Assembly: GCA_963691705.1 (NCBI GenBank)
Contig: OY829541.1
Span: forward strand, 42,797,661-42,861,660
Direction of reading: 5' to 3'
From: Viola odorata
Lineage: Eukaryota > Streptophyta > Magnoliopsida > Malpighiales > Violaceae
Length of the DNA stretch: 64,000 nt
Position 1 is the stretch's first letter. Each line of letters starts with the position of its first letter. This document shows, piece after piece, positions 24,278 through 38,030 of this stretch. The translations under genes were made by a program, and so were the position numbers. The notes beneath the pieces are model-generated. The model saw nothing but the letters and a program-made list of their open reading frames with translations, had not been told where the DNA came from and did not search any database.

Positions 24278-27200
24278 CCACATCTTGTCTGTTTAGTGTT
24301 GTGATAGGTCACTCCCCCACATACACCTTGTCATTTAAAAAGTTGTGATTGGTCACGTCCCCACATCTTGTCTGTGTAGTGTTGTGATTGGTCACGTCCC
24401 CACATCTTGTCTGTTTAGTGTTGTGATAGGTCACGTTCCCACATACACCTTGGCATTTAAAAAGTTGCCCACATCTTGTCTGTGTAGTGTTGTGATAGGT
24501 CACGTCCCCACATCTTGTCTGTGTAGTGTTGAGATAGGTCACGTCCCCACATCTTGTCTGTTTAGTGTTGTGATAGGTCACGTCCCCACATACACCTTGT
24601 CATTTAAAAAGTTGTGATTGGTCACGTCCCCACATCTTGTCTGTTTAGTGTTGTGATAGGTCACGTCCCCACATACACCATGTCATTTAAAAAGTTGTGA
24701 TTGGTCACGTCCCCACATCTTGTCTTTTTAGTGTTGTGATAGGTCACGTCCCCACAAACACCTTGTCATTTAAAAAGTTGTGATTGGTCACGTCCCCACA
24801 TCTTGTCTGTGTAGTGTTGTGATTGGTCACGTCCCCACATCTTGTCTGTTTAGTGTTGTGATAGGTCACGTCCCCACATCTTGTCTGTTTAGTGTTGTGA
24901 TAGGTCACGTCCCCACATCTTGTCTGTGTAGTGTTGTGATTGGTCACGTCCCCACATCTTGTCTGTTTAGTGTTGTGATAGGTCACGCCCCCACATACAC
25001 CTTGTCATTTTAAAAGTTGTGATTGGTCACGTCCCCATATCTTGTCTTTTTAGTGTTGTGATAGGTCACGTCCCCACATACACCTTGTCATTTAAAAAGT
25101 TGTGATTGGTTACGTCCCCACATCTTGTCTGTGTAGTGTTGTGATTGGTCACGTCCCCACATCTTGTCTGTTTAGTGTTGTGATAGGTCACGTCCCCACA
25201 TACACCTTGGCATTTAAAAAGTTGCCCACATCTTGTCTGTGTAGTGTTGTGATAGGTCACGTCCCCACATCTTGTCTGTGTAGTGTTGTGATAGGTCACG
25301 TCCCCACATACACCTTGTCATTTAAAAAGTTGTGATTGGTCACGTCCCCATATCTTGTCTGTGTAGTGTTGTGATTGGTCACGTCCCCACATCTTGTCTG
25401 TTTAGTGTTGTGATAGGTCACGTCCCCACATACACCTTGTCATTTAAAAAGTTGTGATTGGTCACGTCCCCACATCTTGTCTGTTTAGTGTTGTGATAGG
25501 TCACGTCCCCACATACACCTTGTCATTTAAAAAGTTGTGATTGGTCACGTCCCCACATCTTGTCTGTTTAGTGTTGTGATAGGTCACGTCCCCACATCTT
25601 GTCTGTGTAGTGTTGTGATAGGTCACGTCCCCACATCTTGTCTGTGTAGTGTTGTGATAGGTCACGTCCCCACATACACCTTGGCATTTAAAAAGTTGCC
25701 CACATCTTGTCTGTGTAGTGTTGTGATAGGTCACGTCCCCACATCTTGTCTGTGTAGTGTTGTGATTGGTCACGTCCCCACATCTTGTCTGTTTAGTGTT
25801 GTGATAGGTCACGTCCCCACATACACCTTGTCATTTAAAAAGTTGTGATTGGTCACGTCCCCACATCTTGTCTGTTTAGTGTTGTGATAGGTCACGCCCC
25901 CACATACACCTTGTCATTTTAAAAGTTGTGATTGGTCACGTCCCCACATCTTGTCTGTTTAGTGTTGTGATAGGTCACGCCCCCACATACACCTTGTCAT
26001 TTTAAAAGTTGTGATTGGTCACGTCCCCATATCTTGTCTGTGTAGTGTTGTGATAGGTCACGTCCCCACATACACCTTGTCATTTTAAAAGTTGTGATTG
26101 GTCACGTCCCCACATCTTGTCTGTTTAGTGTTATGATAGGTCACGTCCCCACATATACCTTGTCATTTTAAAAGTTGTGATTGGTCACGTCCCCACATCT
26201 TGTTTGTGTAGTGTTGTGATAGGTCACGTCCCCACATACACCTTGTCATTTAAAAAGTTGTGATTGGTCACGTCCCCACATCCTGTCTGTTTAGTTTTGT
26301 GATAGGTCACGTCCCCACATACACCTCGTCATTTAAAAAGTTGTGATTGGTCACGTCCCCACATCTTGTCTGTTTAGTGTTGTGATAGGTCACGCCCCCA
26401 CATACACCTTGTCATTTAAAAAGTTGTGATTGGTCACGTCCCCACATCTTGTCTGTGTAGTGTTGTGATTGGTCACGTCCCCACATCTTGTCTGTTTAGT
26501 GTTGTGATAGGTCACGTCCCCACATACACCTTGTCATTTAAAAAGTTGTGATTGGTCACGTCCCCACATCTTGTCTGTTTAGTGTTGTGATAGGTCACGT
26601 CCCCACATACACCTTGTCATTTAAAAAGTTGTGATTGGTCACGTCCCCACATCTTGTCTGTTTAGTGTTGTGATAGGTCACGTCCCCACATCTTGTCTGT
26701 GTAGTGTTGTGATAGGTCACGTCCCCACATCTTGTCTGTGTAGTGTTGTGATAGGTCACGTCCCCACATACACCTTGGCATTTAAAAAGTTGCCCACATC
26801 TTGTCTGTGTAGTGTTGTGATAGGTCACGTCCCCACATACACCTTGTCATTTAAAAAGTTGTGATTGGTCACGTCCCCATATCTTGTCTGTGTAGTGTTG
26901 TGATTGGTCACGTCCCCACATCTTGTCTGTTTAGTGTTGTGATAGGTCACGTCCCCACATACACCTTGTCATTTAAAAAGTTGTGATTGGTCACGTCCCC
27001 ACATCTTGTCTGTTTAGTGTTGTGATAGGTCACGTCCCCACATACACCTTGTCATTTAAAAAGTTGTGATTGGTCACGTCCCCACATCTTGTCTGTTTAG
27101 TGTTGTGATAGGTCACGTCCCCACATCTTGTCTGTGTAGTGTTGTGATAGGTCACGTCCCCACATCTTGTCTGTGTAGTGTTGTGATAGGTCACGTCCCC

Positions 27201-30142
27201 ACATACACCTTGGCATTTAAAAAGTTGCCCACATCTTGTCTGTGTAGTGTTGTGATAGGTCACGTCCCCACATCTTGTCTGTGTAGTGTTGTGATTGGTC
27301 ACGTCCCCACATCTTGTCTGTTTAGTGTTGTGATAGGTCACGTCCCCACATACACCTTGTCATTTAAAAAGTTGTGATTGGTCACGTCCCCACATCTTGT
27401 CTGTTTAGTGTTGTGATAGGTCACGCCCCCACATACACCTTGTCATTTTAAAAGTTGTGATTGGTCACGTCCCCACATCTTGTCTGTTTAGTGTTGTGAT
27501 AGGTCACGCCCCCACATACACCTTGTCATTTTAAAAGTTGTGATTGGTCACGTCCCCATATCTTGTCTGTGTAGTGTTGTGATAGGTCACGTCCCCACAT
27601 ACACCTTGTCATTTTAAAAGTTGTGATTGGTCACGTCCCCACATCTTGTCTGTTTAGTGTTATGATAGGTCACGTCCCCACATATACCTTGTCATTTTAA
27701 AAGTTGTGATTGGTCACGTCCCCACATCTTGTCTGTGTAGTGTTGTGATAGGTCACGTCCCCACATACACCTTGTCATTTAAAAAGTTGTGATTGGTCAC
27801 GTCCCCACATCCTGTCTGTTTAGTTTTGTGATAGGTCACGTCCCCACATACACCTTGTCATTTAAAAAGTTGTGATTGGTCACGTCCCCACATCTTGTCT
27901 GTTTAGTGTTGTGATAGGTCACGCCCCCACATACACCTTGTCATTTAAAAAGTTGTGATTGGTCACGTCCCCACATCTTGTCTGTGTAGTGTTGTGATTG
28001 GTCACGTCCCCACATCTTGTCTGTTTAGTGTTGTGATAGGTCACGTCCCCACATACACCTTGGCATTTAAAAAGTTGCCCACATCTTGTCTGTGTAGTGT
28101 TGTGATAGGTCACGTCCCCACATCTTGTCTGTGTAGTGTTGTGATAGGTCACGGTCCCATATACACCTTGTCATTTAAAAAGTTGTGATTGGTCACGTCC
28201 CCACATCTTGTCTGTTTAGTGTTGTGACAGGTCACGTCCCCACATACACCATGTCATTTAAAAAGTTGTGATTGGTCACGTCCCCACATCTTGTCTGTTT
28301 AGTGTTGTGATAGGTCACGTCCCCACATACACCATGTCATTTAAAAAGTTGTGATTGGTCACGTCCCCACATCTTGCCTTTTTAGTGTTGTGATAGGTCA
28401 CGTCCCCACAAACACCTTGTCATTTAAAAAGTTGTGATTGGTCACGTCCCCACATCTTGTCTGTGTAGTGTTGTGATTGGTCACGTCCCCACATCTTGTC
28501 TGTTTAGTGTTGTGATAGGTCACGTCCCCACATCTTGTCTGTTTAGTGTTGTGATAGGTCACGTCCCCACATCTTGTCTGTGTAGTGTTGTGATTGGTCA
28601 CGTCCCCACATCTTGTCTGTTTAGTGTTGTGATAGGTCACGCCCCCACATACACCTTGTCATTTTAAAAGTTGTGATTGGTCACGTCCCCATATCTTGTC
28701 TTTTTAGTGTTGTGATAGGTCACGTCCCCACATACACCTTGTCATTTAAAAAGTTGTGATTGGTCACGTCCCCACATCTTGTCTGTTTAGTGTTGTGATA
28801 GGTCACGTCCCCACATACACCATGTCATTTAAAAAGTTGTGATTGGTCACGTCCCCACATCTTGTCTTTTTAGTGTTGTGATAGGTCACGTCCCCACAAA
28901 CACCTTGTCATTTAAAAAGTTGTGATTGGTCACGTCCCCACATCTTGTCTGTGTAGTGTTGTGATTGGTCACGTCCCCACATCTTGTCTGTTTAGTGTTG
29001 TGATAGGTCACGTCCCCACATCTTGTCTGTTTAGTGTTGTGATAGGTCACGTCCCCACATCTTGTCTGTGTAGTGTTGTGATTGGTCACGTCCCCACATC
29101 TTGTCTGTTTAGTGTTGTGATAGGTCACGCCCCCACATACACCTTGTCATTTTAAAAGTTGTGATTGGTCACGTCCCCATATCTTGTCTGTGTAGTGTTG
29201 TGATAGGTCACGTCCCCACATACACCTTGTCATTTTAAAAGTTGTGATTGGTCACGTCCCCATATCTTGTCGTTTAGTGTTGTGATTGGTCACGTCCCCA
29301 CATACACCTTGTCATTTAAAAAGTTGTGATTGGTCACGTCCCCACATCTTGTCTGTTTCGTGATGTGATAGGTCACGTCCCCACATACACCATGTCATTT
29401 AAAAAGTTGTGATTGGTCACGTCCCCACATCTTGTCTGTTTAGTGTTGTGATAGGTCACGCCCCCACATACACCTTGTCATTTTAAAAGTTGTGATTGGT
29501 CACGTCCCCACATCTTGTCTGTTTAGTGTTGTGATAGGTCACGCCCCCACATACACCTTGTCATTTTAAAAGTTGTGATTGGTCACGTCCCCATATCTTG
29601 TCTGTGTAGTGTTGTGATAGGTCACGTCCCCACATACACCTTGTCATTTTAAAAGTTGTGATTGGTCACGTCCCCACATCTTGTCTGTTTAGTGTTATGA
29701 TAGGTCACGTCCCCACATATACCTTGTCATTTTAAAAGTTGTGATTGGTCACGTCCCCACATCTTGTCTGTGTAGTGTTGTGATAGGTCACGTCCCCACA
29801 TACACCTTGTCATTTAAAAAGTTGTGATTGGTCACGTCCCCACATCCTGTCTGTTTAGTTTTGTGATAGGTCACGTCCCCACATACACCTTGTCATTTAA
29901 AAAGTTGTGATTGGTCACGTCCCCACATCTTGTCTGTTTAGTGTTGTGATAGGTCACGCCCCCACATACACCTTGTCATTTAAAAAGTTGTGATTGGTCA
30001 CGTCCCCACATCTTGTCTGTGTAGTGTTGTGATTGGTCACGTCCCCACATCTTGTCTGTTTAGTGTTGTGATAGGTCACGTCCCCACATACACCTTGGCA
30101 TTTAAAAAGTTGCCCACATCTTGTCTGTGTAGTGTTGTGATA
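24278..30142 (+). repeat. Module-rich domain containing a 1529-bp tandem duplication
   Basis: This domain starts with the CACTCCCCCAC three-module set, then has a 1529-bp tandem duplication: copy 1 is 25264-26792 and copy 2 is 26793 to about 28060. Paired markers are GTTATG (26133, 27662) and CCTGTCTG (26282, 27811). The left edge again falls at the CCCACATC joining point of an A' unit. Two pure B runs 488 bp apart (28440, 28928) and a short dimer stretch with the 37-bp B form (29272) follow. The module at 29990-30262 has two TTG-type GATT endings. Confidence 0.85.
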
Positions 30143-33100
30143 GGTCACGTCCCCACATCTTGTCTGTGTAGTGTTGTGATTGGTCACGTCCCCACATCTT
30201 GTCTGTTTAGTGTTGTGATTGGTCACGTCCCCACATACACCTTGTCATTTAAAAAGTTGTGATTGGTCACGTCCCCACATCTTGTCTGTTTAGTGTTGTG
30301 ATAGGTCACGCCCCCACATACACCTTGTCATTTAAAAAGTTGTGATTGGTCACGTCCCCACATCTTGTCTGTTTAGTGTTGTGACAGGTCACGTCCCCAC
30401 ATACACCATGTCATTTAAAAAGTTGTGATTGGTCACGTCCCCACATCTTGTCTGTTTAGTGTTGTGATAGGTCACGTCCCCACATACACCATGTCATTTA
30501 AAAAGTTGTGATTGGTCACGTCCCCACATCTTGTCTGTGTAGTGTTGTGATTGGTCACGTCCCCACATCTTGTCTGTTTAGTGTTGTGATAGGTCACGTC
30601 CCCACATACACCTTGTCATTTAAAAAGTTGTGATTGGTCACGTCCCCACATCTTGTCTGTGTAGTGTTGTGATTGGTCACGTCCCCACATCTTGTCTGTT
30701 TAGTGTTGTGATTGGTCACGTCCCCACATACACCTTGTCATTTAAAAAGTTGTGATTGGTCACGTCCCCACATCTTGTCTGTTTAGTGTTGTGATAGGTC
30801 ACGCCCCCACATACACCTTGTCATTTAAAAAGTTGTGATTGGTCACGTCCCCACATCTTGTCTGTGTAGTGTTGTGATTGGTCACGTCCCCACATCTTGT
30901 CTGTGTAGTGTTGTGATTGGTCACGCCCCCACATACACCTTGTCATTTAAAAAGTTGTGATTGGTCACGTCCCCACATCTTGTCTGTGTAGTGTTGTGAT
31001 TGGTCACGTCCCCACATCTTGTCTGTTTAGTGTTGTCATAGGTCACGCCCCCACATACACCTTGTCATTTAAAAAGTTGTGATTGGTCACGTCCCCACAT
31101 CTTGTCTGTTTAGTGTTGTGACAGGTCACGTCCCCACATACACCATGTCATTTAAAAAGTTGTGATTGGTCACGTCCCCACATCTTGTCTGTTTAGTGTT
31201 GTGATAGGTCACGTCCCCACATACACCATGTCATTTAAAAAGTTGTGATTGGTCACGTCCCCACATCTTGTCTGTGTAGTGTTGTGATTGGTCACGTCCC
31301 CACATCTTGTCTGTTTAGTGTTGTGATTGGTCACGTCCCCACATACACCTTGTCATTTAAAAAGTTGTGATTGGTCACGTCCCCACATCTTGTCTGTTTA
31401 GTGTTGTGATAGGTCACGCCCCCACATACACCTTGTCATTTAAAAAGTTGTGATTGGTCACGTCCCCACATCTTGTCTGTGTAGTGTTGTGATTGGTCAC
31501 GTCCCCACATCTTGTCTGTTTAGTGTTGTGATAGGTCACGTCCCCACATACACCTTGGCATTTAAAAAGTTGCCCACATCTTGTCTGTGTAGTGTTGTGA
31601 TAGGTCACGTCCCCAAATCTTGTCTGTGTAGTGTTGTGATAGGTCACGGTCCCACATACACCTTGTCATTTAAAAAGTTGTGATTGGTCACGTCCCCACA
31701 TCTTGTCTGTTTAGTGTTGTGACAGGTCACGTCCCCACATACACCATGTCATTTAAAAAGTTGTGATTGGTCACGTCCCCACATCTTGTCTGTTTAGTGT
31801 TGTGATAGGTCACGTCCCCACATACACCATGTCATTTAAAAAGTTGTGATTGGTCACGTCCCCACATCCTGTCTGTTTAGTTTTGTGATAGGTCACGTCC
31901 CCACATACACCTTGTCATTTAAAAAGTTGTGATTGGTCACGTCCCCACATCTTGTCTGTTTAGTGTTGTGATAGGTCACGCCCCCACATACACCTTGTCA
32001 TTTAAAAAGTTGTGATTGGTCACGTCCCCACATCTTGTCTGTTTAGTGTTGTGATAGGTCACGCCCCCACATACACCTTGTCATTTTAAAAGTTGTGATT
32101 GGTCACGTCCCCATATCTTGTCTGTTTAGTGTTGTGATTGGTCACGTCCCCACATACACCTTGTCATTTAAAAAGTTGTGATTGGTCACGTCCCCACATC
32201 TTGTCTGTTTAGTGATGTGATAGGTCACGTCCCCACATACACCATGTCATTTAAAAAGTTGTGATTGGTCACGTCCCCACATCTTGTCTGTTTAGTGTTG
32301 TGATAGGTCACGTCCCCACATACACCTTGTCATTTAAAAAGTTGTGATTGGTCACGTCCCCACATCTTGTCTGTTTAGTGTTGTGATAGGTCACGCCCCC
32401 ACATACACCTTGTCATTTTAAAAGTTGTGATTGGTCACGTCCCCACATCTTGTCTGTTTAGTGTTGTGATAGGTCATGCCCCAACATACACCTTGTCATT
32501 TTAAAAGTTGTGATTGGTCACGTCCCCATATCTTGTCTGTGTAGTGTTGTGATAGGTCACGTCCCCACATACACCTTGTCATTTTAAAAGTTGTGATTGG
32601 TCACGTCCCCACATCTTGTCTGTTTAGTGTTATGATAGGTCACGTCCCCACATATACCTTGTCATTTTAAAAGTTGTGATTGGTCACGTCCCCACATCTT
32701 GTCTGTGTAGTGTTGTGATAGGTCACGTCCCCACATACACCTTGTCATTTAAAAAGTTGTGATTGGTCACGTCCCCACATCCTGTCTGTTTAGTTTTGCG
32801 ATAGGTCACGTCCCCACATACACCTTGTCATTTAAAAAGTTGTGATTGGTCACGTCCCCACATCTTGTCTGTGTAGTGTTGTGATAGGTCACGTCCCCAC
32901 ATCTTGTCTGTGTAGTGTTGTGATAGGTCACGGTCCCACATACACCTTGTCATTTAAAAAGTTGTGATTGGTCACGTCCCCACATCTTGTCTGTTTAGTG
33001 TTGTGACAGGTCACGTCCCCACATACACCATGTCATTTAAAAAGTTGTGATTGGTCACGTCCCCACATCTTGTCTGTTTAGTGTTGTGATAGGTCACGTC

Positions 33101-34141
33101 CCCACATACACCATGTCATTTAAAAAGTTGTGATTGGTCACGTCCCCACATCCTGTCTGTTTAGTTTTGTGATAGGTCACGTCCCCACATACACCTTGTC
33201 ATTTAAAAAGTTGTGATTGGTCACGTCCCCACATCTTGTCTGTTTAGTGTTGTGATAGGTCACGCCCCCACATACACCTTGTCATTTAAAAAGTTGTGAT
33301 TGGTCACGTCCCCACATCTTGTCTGTTTAGTGTTGTGATAGGTCACGCCCCCACATACACCTTGTCATTTTAAAAGTTGTGATTGGTCACGTCCCCATAT
33401 CTTGTCTGTTTAGTGTTGTGATTGGTCACGTCCCCACATACACCTTGTCATTTAAAAAGTTGTGATTGGTCACGTCCCCACATCTTGTCTGTTTAGTGAT
33501 GTGATAGGTCACGTCCCCACATACACCATGTCATTTAAAAAGTTGTGATTGGTCACGTCCCCACATCTTGTCTGTTTAGTGTTGTGATAGGTCACGTCCC
33601 CACATACACCTTGTCATTTAAAAAGTTGTGATTGGTCACGTCCCCACATCTTGTCTGTTTAGTGTTGTGATAGGTCACGCCCCCACATACACCTTGTCAT
33701 TTTAAAAGTTGTGATTGGTCACGTCCCCACATCTTGTCTGTTTAGTGTTGTGATAGGTCATGCCCCAACATACACCTTGTCATTTTAAAAGTTGTGATTG
33801 GTCACGTCCCCATATCTTGTCTGTGTAGTGTTGTGATAGGTCACGTCCCCACATACACCTTGTCATTTTAAAAGTTGTGATTGGTCACGTCCCCACATCT
33901 TGTCTGTTTAGTGTTATGATAGGTCACGTCCCCACATATACCTTGTCATTTTAAAAGTTGTGATTGGTCACGTCCCCACATCTTGTCTGTGTAGTGTTGT
34001 GATAGGTCACGTCCCCACATACACCTTGTCATTTAAAAAGTTGTGATTGGTCACGTCCCCACATCCTGTCTGTTTAGTTTTGCGATAGGTCACGTCCCCA
34101 CATACACCTTGTCATTTAAAAAGTTGTGATTGGTCACGTCC

Positions 34142-37100
34142 CCACATCTTGTCTGTTTAGTGTTGTGATAGGTCACTCCCCCACATACACCTTGTCATTT
34201 AAAAAGTTGTGATTGGTCACGTCCCCACATCTTGTCTGTGTAGTGTTGTGATTGGTCACGTCCCCACATCTTGTCTGTTTAGTGTTGTGATAGGTCACGT
34301 TCCCACATACACCTTGGCATTTAAAAAGTTGCCCACATCTTGTCTGTGTAGTGTTGTGATAGGTCACGTCCCCACATCTTGTCTGTGTAGTGTTGAGATA
34401 GGTCACGTCCCCACATCTTGTCTGTTTAGTGTTGTGATAGGTCACGTCCCCACATACACCTTGTCATTTAAAAAGTTGTGATTGGTCACGTCCCCACATC
34501 TTGTCTGTTTAGTGTTGTGATAGGTCACGTCCCCACATACACCATGTCATTTAAAAAGTTGTGATTGGTCACGTCCCCACATCTTGTCTTTTTAGTGTTG
34601 TGATAGGTCACGTCCCCACAAACACCTTGTCATTTAAAAAGTTGTGATTGGTCACGTCCCCACATCTTGTCTGTGTAGTGTTGTGATTGGTCACGTCCCC
34701 ACATCTTGTCTGTTTAGTGTTGTGATAGGTCACGTCCCCACATCTTGTCTGTTTAGTGTTGTGATAGGTCACGTCCCCACATCTTGTCTGTGTAGTGTTG
34801 TGATTGGTCACGTCCCCACATCTTGTCTGTTTAGTGTTGTGATAGGTCACGCCCCCACATACACCTTGTCATTTTAAAAGTTGTGATTGGTCACGTCCCC
34901 ATATCTTGTCTTTTTAGTGTTGTGATAGGTCACGTCCCCACATACACCTTGTCATTTAAAAAGTTGTGATTGGTTACGTCCCCACATCTTGTCTGTGTAG
35001 TGTTGTGATTGGTCACGTCCCCACATCTTGTCTGTTTAGTGTTGTGATAGGTCACGTCCCCACATACACCTTGGCATTTAAAAAGTTGCCCACATCTTGT
35101 CTGTGTAGTGTTGTGATAGGTCACGTCCCCACATCTTGTCTGTGTAGTGTTGTGATAGGTCACGTCCCCACATACACCTTGTCATTTAAAAAGTTGTGAT
35201 TGGTCACGTCCCCATATCTTGTCTGTGTAGTGTTGTGATTGGTCACGTCCCCACATCTTGTCTGTTTAGTGTTGTGATAGGTCACGTCCCCACATACACC
35301 TTGTCATTTAAAAAGTTGTGATTGGTCACGTCCCCACATCTTGTCTGTTTAGTGTTGTGATAGGTCACGTCCCCACATACACCTTGTCATTTAAAAAGTT
35401 GTGATTGGTCACGTCCCCACATCTTGTCTGTTTAGTGTTGTGATAGGTCACGTCCCCACATCTTGTCTGTGTAGTGTTGTGATAGGTCACGTCCCCACAT
35501 CTTGTCTGTGTAGTGTTGTGATAGGTCACGTCCCCACATACACCTTGGCATTTAAAAAGTTGCCCACATCTTGTCTGTGTAGTGTTGTGATAGGTCACGT
35601 CCCCACATCTTGTCTGTGTAGTGTTGTGATTGGTCACGTCCCCACATCTTGTCTGTTTAGTGTTGTGATAGGTCACGTCCCCACATACACCTTGTCATTT
35701 AAAAAGTTGTGATTGGTCACGTCCCCACATCTTGTCTGTTTAGTGTTGTGATAGGTCACGCCCCCACATACACCTTGTCATTTTAAAAGTTGTGATTGGT
35801 CACGTCCCCACATCTTGTCTGTTTAGTGTTGTGATAGGTCACGCCCCCACATACACCTTGTCATTTTAAAAGTTGTGATTGGTCACGTCCCCATATCTTG
35901 TCTGTGTAGTGTTGTGATAGGTCACGTCCCCACATACACCTTGTCATTTTAAAAGTTGTGATTGGTCACGTCCCCACATCTTGTCTGTTTAGTGTTATGA
36001 TAGGTCACGTCCCCACATATACCTTGTCATTTTAAAAGTTGTGATTGGTCACGTCCCCACATCTTGTCTGTGTAGTGTTGTGATAGGTCACGTCCCCACA
36101 TACACCTTGTCATTTAAAAAGTTGTGATTGGTCACGTCCCCACATCCTGTCTGTTTAGTTTTGTGATAGGTCACGTCCCCACATACACCTTGTCATTTAA
36201 AAAGTTGTGATTGGTCACGTCCCCACATCTTGTCTGTTTAGTGTTGTGATAGGTCACGCCCCCACATACACCTTGTCATTTAAAAAGTTGTGATTGGTCA
36301 CGTCCCCACATCTTGTCTGTGTAGTGTTGTAATTGGTCACGTCCCCACATCTTGTCTGTTTAGTGTTGTGATAGGTCACGTCCCCACATACACCTTGTCA
36401 TTTAAAAAGATGTGATTGGTCACGTCCCCACATCTTGTCTGTTTAGTGTTGTGATAGGTCACGTCCCCACATACACCTTGTCATTTAAAAAGTTGTGATT
36501 GGTCACGTCCCCACATCTTGTCTGTTTAGTGTTGTGATAGGTCACGTCCCCACATCTTGTCTGTGTAGTGTTGTGATAGGTCACGTCCCCACATCTTGTC
36601 TGTGTAGTGTTGTGATAGGTCACGTCCCCACATACACCTTGGCATTTAAAAAGTTGCCCACATCTTGTCTGTGTAGTGTTGTGATAGGTCACGTCCCCAC
36701 ATACACCTTGTCATTTAAAAAGTTGTGATTGGTCACGTCCCCATATCTTGTCTGTGTAGTGTTGTGATTGGTCACGTCCCCACATCTTGTCTGTTTAGTG
36801 TTGTGATAGGTCACGTCCCCACATACACCTTGTCATTTAAAAAGTTGTGATTGGTCACGTCCCCACATCTTGTCTGTTTAGTGTTGTGATAGGTCACGTC
36901 CCCACATACACCTTGTCATTTAAAAAGTTGTGATTGGTCACGTCCCCACATCTTGTCTGTTTAGTGTTGTGATAGGTCACGTCCCCACATCTTGTCTGTG
37001 TAGTGTTGTGATAGGTCACGTCCCCACATCTTGTCTGTGTAGTGTTGTGATAGGTCACGTCCCCACATACACCTTGGCATTTAAAAAGTTGCCCACATCT

Positions 37101-38003
37101 TGTCTGTGTAGTGTTGTGATAGGTCACGTCCCCACATCTTGTCTGTGTAGTGTTGTGATTGGTCACGTCCCCACATCTTGTCTGTTTAGTGTTGTGATAG
37201 GTCACGTCCCCACATACACCTTGTCATTTAAAAAGTTGTGATTGGTCACGTCCCCACATCTTGTCTGTTTAGTGTTGTGATAGGTCACGCCCCCACATAC
37301 ACCTTGTCATTTTAAAAGTTGTGATTGGTCACGTCCCCACATCTTGTCTGTTTAGTGTTGTGATAGGTCACGCCCCCACATACACCTTGTCATTTTAAAA
37401 GTTGTGATTGGTCACGTCCCCATATCTTGTCTGTGTAGTGTTGTGATAGGTCACGTCCCCACATACACCTTGTCATTTTAAAAGTTGTGATTGGTCACGT
37501 CCCCACATCTTGTCTGTTTAGTGTTATGATAGGTCACGTCCCCACATATACCTTGTCATTTTAAAAGTTGTGATTGGTCACGTCCCCACATCTTGTCTGT
37601 GTAGTGTTGTGATAGGTCACGGTCCCACATACACCTTGTCATTTAAAAAGTTGTGATTGGTCACGTCCCCACATCCTGTCTGTTTAGTTTTGTGATAGGT
37701 CACGTCCCCACATACACCTTGTCATTTAAAAAGTTGTGATTGGTCACGTCCCCACATCTTGTCTGTTTAGTGTTGTGATAGGTCACGCCCCCACATACAC
37801 CTTGTCATTTAAAAAGTTGTGATTGGTCACGTCCCCACATCTTGTCTGTGTAGTGTTGTGATTGGTCACGTCCCCACATCTTGTCTGTTTAGTGTTGTGA
37901 TAGGTCACGTCCCCACATACACCTTGGCATTTAAAAAGTTGCCCACATCTTGTCTGTGTAGTGTTGTGATAGGTCACGTCCCCACATCTTGTCTGTGTAG
38001 TGT
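34142..38003 (+). repeat. Second copy of the module domain
   Basis: Matches 24278-28139 at 9864 bp, including the internal 1529-bp duplication (35128-36656 and 36657 to about 37924). Single-base differences from copy 1 include GTTGTAATT near 36331, AAAAAGATG near 36410, and GGTCACGGTCCC at 37621 where copy 1 has the ordinary start. The GGTCACGG change looks like sequence transfer from another monomer, since that variant occurs at ten places in the array (inference). Confidence 0.86.
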
Positions 38004-38030
38004 AGTGTCTGTGTAGTGTTGTGATTGGTC
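37979..38030 (+). repeat. Off-register junction, 55-bp aberrant B unit
   Basis: A B monomer reads normally to GTGTAGTGT at 38003, then has AG, then restarts at TGTCTGTGTAG from 38006. The unit is 55 bp instead of 39. To the left the sequence follows 28.1 kb (offset 9864); to the right it follows 28.46 kb (offset 9548), so about 316 bp present in copy 1 are missing. I saw no other joint in the window that breaks the monomer register this way, except the A' fusion. It could be an illegitimate repair joint or an assembly error. Confidence 0.85.

Larger units (their letters stand above)
20279..38003 (+). repeat. 9864-bp higher-order tandem duplication
   Basis: Copy 1 is about 20279-30142 and copy 2 starts at about 30143. 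More than a dozen markers checked sit exactly 9864 bp apart, including GTGACAGG (20521, 30385), CATGCCCCAAC (22613, 32477 and 23897, 33761), GGTTACG (about 25111, 34975) and the A' modules at 21670, 24429, 25186, 25660, 26754, 27189 and 28039. Smaller duplications of 1284 and 1529 bp lie inside both copies, so they are older. The match ends at 38003 in an off-register junction. Differences I saw are scattered single bases (26203, 26326, 28160, 28377, 31037, 31616, 36331, 36410) plus GGTCACGG at 37621. Confidence 0.9.

Noticed and set aside
20279..38003. Pure assembly duplication of the 9864-bp unit
   Set aside because: The copies differ at scattered single bases (for example 26203, 26326, 31616, 36331) and by the 38004 junction, which favours two real copies. 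Read-level confirmation was not possible here.
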